A stretch of DNA of 5,839 nt from the NCBI GenBank assembly GCA_007116445.1, contig SKIM01000320.1, positions 1 through 5,839 of the forward strand. The letters run 5' to 3'. Every line of letters begins with the position of its first letter. Within the stretch, counting starts at the first letter, position 1. The position numbers were made by a program, and so were the translations under genes. The stretch comes from Natronohydrobacter sp. Lineage in GTDB: Bacteria > Pseudomonadota > Alphaproteobacteria > Rhodobacterales > Rhodobacteraceae. The notes under the pieces are model-generated. The model did no database searches. It had not been told where the DNA came from and saw nothing but the letters and a program-made list of their open reading frames with translations. Of this stretch, positions 1-5,839 are shown piece after piece.

Positions 1-1135
<1,135 letters not shown>

Positions 1136-1696
1136 TTACCCGACCTCTTTCATGCTGTTCTTGAGGGCTGCGAGCTGCGCGCGGATCGATGTGTCGATCA
1201 TTTGCGAGCCCACCTTGATGACCAGACCACCGATGAGGCTTTCATCAACGGTCAGTTTGAGAGTGATGTCCTTGCCAATCCGTGCTTTCAGCGTCTTGGC
1301 GATTTCGGTCTGTTGCGCTTTCGACAGAGCTTGCGCGGAAGTGACTTCCGCAGTCACTTCGCCTTTCTCCTCCGCAATCATGGCGCGCAGCCGCGTCAGG
1401 ACTTGCGGCAGAGCAAAGAGACGGCGCTTGGACGCCATCAGCCCCAGCGCGCCAGCCACTGTCTGAGACAGTTTCATCTTCGCGGCAATCGCCGCCGTCG
1501 CATCGGCGACCTGATCGCGCGAATAGACCGGAGATGTGATGAGATTGCGGAAATCGGCGCTTTCTGTCAGCGCGCCTTCCAGCGCATCGACATCTGCCTG
1601 CAGGGATTTCAGCGATTTGGACTCTTTGGCCAATTCAAAAATAGCCGTCGCATAGCGTTGCGCTATACCCGTGGAGATCGAAGCCGGTTCGGACAC
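1136..1696 (-). CDS. atpH: F0F1 ATP synthase subunit delta (OSCP-type stator subunit)
   Basis: Encodes the delta subunit, which sits on top of F1 and ties it to the peripheral stalk of the ATP synthase. The chosen start is GTG 1696-1694, giving 186 residues (MSEPASISTG...), the usual family length. A GTG six bases further upstream (1702) is in frame but overlaps the GGAAGGG ribosome binding site; the 1696 start sits five bases after that site and gives the N-terminus I expect for Rhodobacterales. Conserved features are the early RYATAIFELAKE segment in the N-terminal six-helix domain, and the C-terminal segment DESLIGGLVIKVGSQMIDTS with its GG and the D-x-S pattern typical of delta/OSCP. It ends in TAA directly against the atpA ATG. 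In alphaproteobacteria atpH is normally the first gene of the F1 operon (atpHAGDC), with F0 genes elsewhere; the leader and non-atp gene upstream fit this. Confidence 0.97.
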   Translation of the reverse strand: MSEPASISTGIAQRYATAIFELAKESKSLKSLQADVDALEGALTESADFRNLITSPVYSRDQVADATAAIAAKMKLSQTVAGALGLMASKRRLFALPQVLTRLRAMIAEEKGEVTAEVTSAQALSKAQQTEIAKTLKARIGKDITLKLTVDESLIGGLVIKVGSQMIDTSIRAQLAALKNSMKEVG

Positions 1697-1701
1697 GTCC
1701 A

Positions 1702-1708
1702 CCCTTCC
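1702..1708 (-). promoter_or_regulatory. Ribosome binding site of atpH
   Basis: GGAAGGG on the minus strand, five bases before GTG 1696. It decides between two in-frame GTG codons: the upstream one (1702) overlaps this site and could not be positioned correctly for initiation. Confidence 0.7.
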
Positions 1709-1784
1709 ATCTGTTTTGCAGCGGACCTCGCGTCGGCCCGTTGCCGTGAATGCTCCTAATGACGCGGCATGTTAATTCGGCGCG

Positions 1785-1813
1785 GGTTTAGCAGAGGGTG
1801 TTTCGCGCTGCAA
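1785..1813 (-). promoter_or_regulatory. Candidate sigma-70-type promoter for the atp operon
   Basis: On the minus strand, TTGCAG (1813-1808) and TAAACC (1790-1785) are separated by 17 bases. Each hexamer matches the general consensus at only about three positions. The optimal spacing and the location about 90 bases upstream of atpH, the first gene of the operon, are the main support. A second weak TTGCAG followed by a CATTAA-like element lies further upstream, near 1850-1880, so the true start site is uncertain. Confidence 0.25.
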
Positions 1814-1935
1814 CCGCGAAGGCTGCCTTCTCGCCGTGGTTGGAACGGTTAATGCAGTCTTGATGTGACTTTCTGCAACAGGCTTGCGCTACCATTTGTC
1901 AGAGTTGTGCGGCGACGCCACTGATGCAGCCGTCG

Positions 1936-1959
1936 CGCGATCCTGGTCAGCGGATCGCG
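1936..1959 (-). terminator. Stem-loop downstream of the methyltransferase gene, possible terminator
   Basis: CGCGATCC at 1936-1943 and GGATCGCG at 1952-1959 form a perfect 8-bp GC-rich stem with an 8-base loop. It lies 25-48 bases past the methyltransferase stop codon, where a terminator is expected, and upstream of the putative atp promoter. There is no T-run after the stem on the minus strand, so it does not meet the classical intrinsic terminator pattern. It could instead stabilise the 3' end of the transcript or act as a protein-binding palindrome. Confidence 0.4.
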
Positions 1960-1983
1960 TTATGCTGATTCTTTGGTATCGGT

Positions 1984-2757
1984 TTACCCGCCTCGACGGT
2001 CGGTCTGGCGCCAGGCAGGCCGTGCCGTGCTGGGGCGCACAGGATCCAGAATACGCAGTGGCTTGCGCTCACGCAGGCGCAGACCGGACGCGCGCGGAGT
2101 CTGGTCAATGCGTGTCGCGTCCACCAGCAACACACCGCCTGCGTGATAGCGTGACACACGCTGCCCGATGCTTTCGAGCATCATCGCCCAGTTCAGCCAG
2201 GCGCGCCGGTCGTTGGGGGGGAAAAACAGCGCGGCCGAATGTTCGCCCACGGCGAAGCCATGCTCGCGCAGCAAGGTTTCGATCTGGCCCAGCGAATAGG
2301 GTCGTCCCAGCGCGAAGGGCGTGCCATCACGGCGCGCCCAGAGCCCCGAACGGTTCGGCACGATCAGCACCAGCTTCCCGCCCGGTCTGAGCACGCGTGC
2401 GGCCTCGTCCAGAAGCGGGCCGGGACGTTCGGAGGTTTCCAGCCCGTGCAGAACGACCAGCCGGTCAATACTGTCCGAGGCCAGCGGCCAGTTGGTTTCC
2501 GAGACAAGCACCGAATGGTTTGCGCCCTCGGCGGGCCAATGCATCACACCTTGCTGTGCAGGCATCAGTGCGATCACGCGCTCGGCATCCGCCAGGCAAG
2601 GTCGCAGCAGCGGCGCGGCAAACCCGAAGCCCGCCACGTTCAACCCCCGCACCGACGGCCAGAACGCAAGCAGTCTGTCGCGCATTGCGCGTTGTGCGGC
2701 ACGACCCAAGGACGTGGTGTAGTAGAAATCCCTCAGGGCGCAGACGTCTTGATGCAT
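1984..2757 (-). CDS. Class I SAM-dependent methyltransferase, substrate unknown (YafS-like position and architecture)
   Basis: A 257-residue soluble protein that starts MHQDVCALRDFYY and has a Rossmann-type methyltransferase core. Motif I is VAGFGFAAP (41-49), a degenerate version of the glycine-rich SAM loop. The second strand VIALMP (61-66) lacks the usual acidic residue that holds the SAM ribose. Then come WPLASDSIDRLVVLHGLE (90-107, motif II region), EAARVLRPGGKLVLIVPN (118-135, motif III) and PYSLGQIETLLREHGF, typical of the Methyltransf_11 fold. After the core there is an Arg-rich C-terminal tail of roughly 40 residues. No signal peptide or membrane segment is seen. It is transcribed divergently from gloB. 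E. coli has a putative methyltransferase, yafS, in the same divergent position, and the order of motifs and the basic tail look alike from memory. The ribosome binding site is weak. The fold call is good; activity and substrate are not known. Confidence 0.85.
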   Translation of the reverse strand: MHQDVCALRDFYYTTSLGRAAQRAMRDRLLAFWPSVRGLNVAGFGFAAPLLRPCLADAERVIALMPAQQGVMHWPAEGANHSVLVSETNWPLASDSIDRLVVLHGLETSERPGPLLDEAARVLRPGGKLVLIVPNRSGLWARRDGTPFALGRPYSLGQIETLLREHGFAVGEHSAALFFPPNDRRAWLNWAMMLESIGQRVSRYHAGGVLLVDATRIDQTPRASGLRLRERKPLRILDPVRPSTARPAWRQTDRRGG

Positions 2758-2795
2758 AGCGGCGTTCGTAAATTCTCATGGTTGCGCCAAGCCGA

Positions 2796-2810
2796 ACCTT
2801 GGCCCAAGGT
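2796..2810. repeat. Perfect palindrome in the divergent intergenic region, candidate operator
   Basis: ACCTTGG-C-CCAAGGT: 7-base arms with perfect symmetry around one central base. Just upstream, GCCAAG at 2786-2791 can pair instead with CTTGGC at 2798-2803 (6-base stem, 6-base loop), so two mutually exclusive hairpins share the middle element. The symmetry suits a dimeric regulator; no known operator consensus was recognised. Confidence 0.5.
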
Positions 2811-2831
2811 GGTCGGAGTTTAACGCAGCGA

Positions 2832-2837
2832 AAGGAA
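2832..2837 (+). promoter_or_regulatory. Ribosome binding site of gloB
   Basis: AAGGAA, centred about eight bases before ATG 2844. It supports that start over an in-frame ATG at 2778, which has no such site, lies inside the divergent promoter region, and would add 22 residues not found in the family. Confidence 0.75.
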
Positions 2838-2843
2838 ATTGCC

Positions 2844-3611
2844 ATGCCTTTGACGCTCAAGGCCGTCCCCTGTTTGCGCGACAATTACGCATATCTGCTG
2901 CACGATCCCGAAAGCGGGCGCACCGCTGTGGTGGATGTGCCCGATGTCGCACCGATCCACGAAGCGCTTGACGCAAACGGCTGGCAGCTGTCGGATATCC
3001 TGATCACGCATCATCATGACGACCATATCGGCGGGGTGATGCGGCTGCGCGAAGATACAGGCGCCACGATCTGGGGCGCAAGGGCCGATGCTCACCGTCT
3101 TCCGCCTCTCGATCATGCGCTGGTCGAAGGCGATCTGGTGACGCTCGGCACGCAGACCGGCGCTGTGATTGACGTGCCCGGCCACACGATCGGGCATATC
3201 GCCTTTCACTTTCCCGACAGTCAGATGGCCTTCACAGCGGACAGCCTGATGGTGCTTGGCTGCGGTCGGCTGTTCGAAGGGACGCCCGAACAGATGTGGT
3301 CGAGCTTGTGCAAGCTGATGGCACTGCCTGATGAGACGCTGATCTGTTCGGGCCACGACTACACCAAGGGCAACGCCGCTTTTGCGCTCAGCGTTGATCC
3401 CGAAAATCCTGACCTTCGGGCGCGCGTGGTCCAGATGGAGGCAGATCGCACTGCGCAGCGTCCTATGGCCGTGGTCCCGCTGTCGCTTGAGAAGGCCACC
3501 AACCCTTTTCTTCGCGCGCATCTGGCTTACTTCAAGCAGGCGCAAGGACGTCCGACTGCATCAGATAGTGAGTCGTTTGCCTGGCTCCGGCACGCCAAGG
3601 ACACATTCTGA
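2844..3611 (+). CDS. gloB: Hydroxyacylglutathione hydrolase (glyoxalase II)
   Basis: Hydrolyses S-lactoylglutathione to D-lactate and glutathione, the second step of cytoplasmic methylglyoxal detoxification after glyoxalase I. The protein has 255 residues, the standard length. The metallo-beta-lactamase fold shows THHHDDH at 55-61 (metal ligands H56, H58, D60, H61), H114 in PGHTIGH, the bridging D133 in FTADS, the GCGRLFEGTPEQM signature at 139-151, and H171 in SGHDYT, so all seven metal ligands are present. The usual GHEYT reads GHDYT here, a conservative change outside the ligands. The C-terminal HAGH domain contains KATNPFLRA at 217-225, involved in glutathione substrate binding in this family. 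It starts at ATG 2844 behind AAGGAA, is divergent from the methyltransferase, and lies 173 bases ahead of clpA on the same strand. No export signal. Function is very secure. Confidence 0.97.
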   Translation: MPLTLKAVPCLRDNYAYLLHDPESGRTAVVDVPDVAPIHEALDANGWQLSDILITHHHDDHIGGVMRLREDTGATIWGARADAHRLPPLDHALVEGDLVTLGTQTGAVIDVPGHTIGHIAFHFPDSQMAFTADSLMVLGCGRLFEGTPEQMWSSLCKLMALPDETLICSGHDYTKGNAAFALSVDPENPDLRARVVQMEADRTAQRPMAVVPLSLEKATNPFLRAHLAYFKQAQGRPTASDSESFAWLRHAKDTF

Positions 3612-3655
3612 GGGGTCAATTTGCAGGCGATGACCAAGATTTCTTGCCAGATTTG

Positions 3656-3698
3656 CCGTCCTTGGGCAAAGTTGAAGAAAACAGCTCTTGAAGGACGG
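3656..3698. repeat. Inverted repeat between gloB and clpA
   Basis: CCGTCCTT (3656-3663) and AAGGACGG (3691-3698) are perfect 8-base complementary arms around 27 bases. Limited further pairing inside (CAAAG with CTCTTG) could extend the stem. No T-run follows on either strand, so it is not a clear intrinsic terminator for gloB. It could be a 3'-end stabiliser, a regulator site, or chance. Confidence 0.35.
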
Positions 3699-3735
3699 TG
3701 AATAAAACCGAAGTTTAAGGAAATGAGGCGACACT

Positions 3736-3762
3736 GGCAACCAAGCCCAATGCTTGGCTGCC
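3736..3762 (+). promoter_or_regulatory. Hairpin in the clpA leader just before the ribosome binding site
   Basis: GGCA-A-CCAAGC (3736-3746) pairs with GCTTGG-C-TGCC (3752-3762) around the loop CCAAT: 6 bp, one A/C mismatch, then 4 bp more. It ends nine bases before the AGGAG of clpA, so it could affect ribosome access or mRNA stability. No T-run follows, which argues against a terminator. Confidence 0.45.
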
Positions 3763-3771
3763 ACCAACTAC

Positions 3772-3776
3772 AGGAG
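3772..3776 (+). promoter_or_regulatory. Ribosome binding site of clpA
   Basis: AGGAG, eight bases before GTG 3785. It fixes the unusual GTG start; no in-frame ATG lies nearby upstream, and the first in-frame ATG downstream is already inside the conserved N-domain. Confidence 0.8.
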
Positions 3777-3784
3777 CGTCTGAC

Positions 3785-5839
3785 GTGCCCAGCTTTTCGT
3801 CCACACTGGAAAAATCCATCCACGGTGCCTTGGCATTGGCCAACTCGCGCCGTCATGAATTCGCTACGCTGGAACATCTGCTTCTGGCGCTGCTCGACGA
3901 ACCCGATGCGAATCGCGTGATGCTGGCCTGCAACGTCGATCTGGAAGATCTGCGCAAGACCCTGCAGGAATTCGTGGATGAGGAACTGTCCTCGCTGGTC
4001 ACCGATATTGAAGGGTCCGAAGCCGTGCCGACTGCGGCCTTCCAGCGCGTGATCCAGCGTGCAGCGATCCATGTCCAAAGCTCTGGGCGCAATGAGGTCA
4101 CTGGGGCGAATGTGCTCGTCGCGATCTTTGCCGAGCGCGAATCAAACGCGGCCTATTTCCTGCAGGAACAGGACATGACCCGCTACGACGCGGTGAATTT
4201 CATCGCCCATGGGGTGGCCAAGAACGCGCAATATTCCGAAAGCCGCCCGGTGACGGGTGCGGAAGAGGAAGAAGCCGCGCAGACATCCAAGGCTGATGAG
4301 AAAGCCAAGGAAACAGCCCTTGGCAAATATTGCGTGGATCTGAATTCCAAGGCGCGCAAGGGCGATGTCGATCCGCTGATTGGCCGTTCGGCTGAAGTGG
4401 AGCGTTGCATTCAAGTACTGTGCCGCCGCCGCAAGAACAATCCCTTGCTGGTGGGCGATCCAGGTGTCGGCAAAACGGCGATTGCCGAGGGCCTGGCCAA
4501 GAAGATCGTGGAAGGGCAGACGCCGGAAATTCTCTCGAAATCCACGATTTTCTCGCTGGATATGGGCGCGCTCCTGGCAGGGACACGCTACCGTGGCGAT
4601 TTTGAGGAACGGCTGAAATCGGTCATGCAGGAACTGGAAGATCACCCCGATGCGGTGCTGTTTATTGACGAAATCCATACGGTGATCGGGGCTGGGGCGA
4701 CCTCTGGCGGGGCGATGGACGCGTCCAACCTGCTCAAGCCGGCCTTGCAGGGTGGCAAGATGCGCTGCATGGGATCGACAACCTACAAGGAATTCCGCCA
4801 GCATTTCGAAAAGGATCGCGCCTTGTCCCGGCGCTTTCAGAAAATCGATGTTGTCGAGCCAACGGTCGAAGATTCGGTCAAGATCCTGATGGGGTTGAAG
4901 CCTTATTTCGAGGCGCATCACGACATTCGCTACACCAATGACGCGATCAAGACGGCGGTCGAACTGGCAGCGCGCTACATCAATGACCGCAAGTTGCCCG
5001 ACAAGGCCATCGATGTGATCGACGAAGCAGGGGCGGCGCAACATCTGTTGCCTGAGTCCAAGCGCCGCAAAACGATCAGCCCTAAGGAAATCGAGGCGGT
5101 GATCGCCAAAATCGCCCGCATCCCACCGAAAACTGTCTCGAAAGACGACAGTGAAGTGCTGCGGGATCTGGAAGGATCGCTCAAGCGCGTCGTTTTCGGC
5201 CAGAACGCGGCGATCGAAGCGCTGTCTTCGGCGATCAAACTTGCGCGTGCCGGGTTGCGCGAACCGGAGAAGCCGATTGGCAACTATCTCTTCGCCGGGC
5301 CGACCGGGGTCGGCAAGACCGAAGTGGCCAAACAGCTTGCCAATACGCTGGGCGTCGAGCTTCTTCGCTTCGACATGTCGGAATATATGGAGAAACACGC
5401 CGTGTCGCGCCTAATCGGTGCACCTCCGGGCTATGTTGGCTTCGATCAGGGCGGTTTGCTTACCGATGGTGTCGATCAGCATCCGCATTGCGTGCTGTTG
5501 CTCGACGAAATGGAAAAGGCGCACCCGGATGTCTACAATATCCTGCTGCAGGTCATGGATCATGGGCAACTGACCGACCACAACGGCAGGACGGTGAATT
5601 TCCGTAATGTGATCCTGATCATGACCTCGAATGCCGGTGCGGCAGAGCAGGCAAAAGCGGCTATTGGTTTCGGGCGCGATCGCCGTGAAGGTGAGGACAC
5701 AATGGCAATCGAGCGGACCTTCACACCAGAATTCCGCAACCGACTTGACGCGGTGATCAGTTTCGCCCCCCTGCCGCGTGAGGTCATCATGATGGTGGTC
5801 GAGAAATTCGTCCTGCAGCTTGAGGCGCAATTGCTTGAC
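3785..5839 (+). CDS. clpA: ATP-dependent Clp protease ATP-binding subunit ClpA, 3' end cut by window edge
   Basis: AAA+ unfoldase that feeds substrates into the ClpP peptidase and, with the adaptor ClpS, degrades N-end rule proteins. From GTG 3785, 685 codons are present; about 90 C-terminal residues, including the sensor-2 region, lie beyond the window. The Clp N domain spans residues 1-143, with HEFATLEHLLLAL (24-36; E25 and E30 align with E. coli E23 and E28 at the ClpS interface) and VQSSGRNEVTGANVLVAIF. An acidic, low-complexity linker follows (144-178). D1 has Walker A GDPGVGKT (224-231), pore loop TRYRG (267-271), Walker B VLFIDE (291-296), sensor-1 GSTT (330-333) and arginine fingers in LSRRF (347-351). 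D2 has GPTGVGKT (505-512), pore loop GAPPGYVG (545-552), Walker B VLLLDE (570-575), the ClpP-docking tripeptide IGF (627-629) and FTPEFRNRLD (646-655). The absence of a ClpB-type coiled coil between D1 and D2, plus the docking loop, separates it from ClpB. All motifs are intact. Confidence 0.98.
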   Translation, partial: MPSFSSTLEKSIHGALALANSRRHEFATLEHLLLALLDEPDANRVMLACNVDLEDLRKTLQEFVDEELSSLVTDIEGSEAVPTAAFQRVIQRAAIHVQSSGRNEVTGANVLVAIFAERESNAAYFLQEQDMTRYDAVNFIAHGVAKNAQYSESRPVTGAEEEEAAQTSKADEKAKETALGKYCVDLNSKARKGDVDPLIGRSAEVERCIQVLCRRRKNNPLLVGDPGVGKTAIAEGLAKKIVEGQTPEILSKSTIFSLDMGALLAGTRYRGDFEERLKSVMQELEDHPDAVLFIDEIHTVIGAGATSGGAMDASNLLKPALQGGKMRCMGSTTYKEFRQHFEKDRALSRRFQKIDVVEPTVEDSVKILMGLKPYFEAHHDIRYTNDAIKTAVELAARYINDRKLPDKAIDVIDEAGAAQHLLPESKRRKTISPKEIEAVIAKIARIPPKTVSKDDSEVLRDLEGSLKRVVFGQNAAIEALSSAIKLARAGLREPEKPIGNYLFAGPTGVGKTEVAKQLANTLGVELLRFDMSEYMEKHAVSRLIGAPPGYVGFDQGGLLTDGVDQHPHCVLLLDEMEKAHPDVYNILLQVMDHGQLTDHNGRTVNFRNVILIMTSNAGAAEQAKAAIGFGRDRREGEDTMAIERTFTPEFRNRLDAVISFAPLPREVIMMVVEKFVLQLEAQLLD

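Larger units (their letters stand above)
1697..1983. other. Non-coding region between the methyltransferase and atpH
   Basis: This 287-base stretch follows the methyltransferase stop and precedes atpH, both on the minus strand. It contains the atpH ribosome binding site, the weak promoter candidate, a small GAAGG-CTG-CCTTC hairpin at 1818-1830, and the stem-loop at 1936-1959. On the minus strand there is a four-codon ATG...TAG reading frame near 1770, with an AGGAG just after it that has no usable start codon. I see no believable gene here: open frames through this stretch on the plus strand lack family features and overlap the real genes antisense. Confidence 0.6.
2758..2843. promoter_or_regulatory. 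Divergent promoter region of the methyltransferase gene and gloB
   Basis: These 86 bases must contain the 5' ends of both divergent genes unless transcription starts inside a coding region. No good -35/-10 pair was found on either strand. A TTTAAC at 2819-2824 could be a -10 element for gloB; if so its -35 region falls on the palindrome at 2796-2810, which would make the palindrome a plausible operator. This arrangement is inference. Confidence 0.45.
3612..3784. promoter_or_regulatory. gloB-clpA intergenic region, probable clpA promoter and leader
   Basis: This 173-base, relatively A-rich stretch separates gloB from clpA. It contains a long inverted repeat (3656-3698), a leader hairpin (3736-3762) and the clpA ribosome binding site. 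CTTGAAG at 3687-3693 resembles the -35 element of RpoH (heat-shock sigma) promoters, but no convincing matching -10 follows, so this is only a hint. No small gene with a ribosome binding site is seen, and no clpS. Confidence 0.45.

Noticed and set aside
1884..2823. Plus-strand frames opposite the methyltransferase (1884-2390, 2239-2823)
   Set aside because: The minus-strand methyltransferase has clear motifs; these frames are Arg/Ala/Pro-rich shadows.
2778..2843. Upstream ATG extension of gloB
   Set aside because: It adds 22 unrelated residues through the divergent promoter region. The ATG at 2844 has a proper ribosome binding site and yields the standard 255-residue enzyme.
2820..3545. 241-codon minus-strand frame opposite gloB
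   Set aside because: gloB has all metal ligands on the plus strand; this frame is a mirror product of its codon bias.
3527..4078. 183-codon minus-strand frame covering the gloB end, the spacer and the clpA start
   Set aside because: It crosses two real genes antisense and shows no domain. It was considered as a small gene in the spacer, but most of it lies opposite coding sequence.
4142..5398. Long open frame of 418 codons on the minus strand inside clpA
   Set aside because: It is entirely antisense to clpA, whose conserved ClpA motifs are intact through this interval. The translation is rich in R, F, H and Q with no recognisable domain. Such stop-free antisense frames are common opposite GC-biased genes.

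Overview
The window looks like core chromosome of an alphaproteobacterium, most likely Rhodobacterales (Roseobacter/Rhodobacter group). The reasons are moderately high GC, an F1 ATP synthase operon that opens with atpH then atpA (F0 genes not adjacent, the known alphaproteobacterial layout), an AtpH N-terminus of the MSEPASIS type, and a methyltransferase/glyoxalase II/ClpA cluster whose proteins read like that group. The taxonomic call rests on remembered protein features, not a search.

Layout. Bases 1-1135 (minus strand) hold the first 378 codons of atpA, F1-ATPase alpha, which runs off the left edge. Directly upstream on the same strand, 1136-1696 is atpH, F1 delta; its stop codon abuts the atpA ATG. 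Bases 1697-1983 carry no gene: they hold the atpH leader, a weak promoter candidate for the atp operon, and a strong 8-bp stem-loop that may end the next transcript. Bases 1984-2757 (minus) encode a class I SAM-dependent methyltransferase of unknown substrate. It is divergent from gloB (2844-3611, plus), glyoxalase II; the 86-bp gap between them contains a perfect 7+1+7 palindrome. Bases 3612-3784 form a structured intergenic region with two inverted repeats. From 3785 to the right edge (plus) runs clpA, the AAA+ unfoldase of ClpAP, with 685 codons present and the C-terminus missing. The clpA frame begins with GTG.

How the genes relate. atpH and atpA are co-transcribed parts of one enzyme. 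gloB ends the glutathione-dependent methylglyoxal detoxification route. The divergent methyltransferase is its likely partner in regulation or metabolism, because E. coli keeps a similar pair (yafS/gloB). clpA serves protein quality control and N-end rule degradation; no clpS precedes it in this window. No RNA gene, mobile element, CRISPR array, phage gene or defence system is visible. All four well-recognised genes have intact key motifs. I found no convincing new biological system; the points worth a second look are the methyltransferase with its weak SAM-binding motifs and the inverted repeats in the three intergenic regions.
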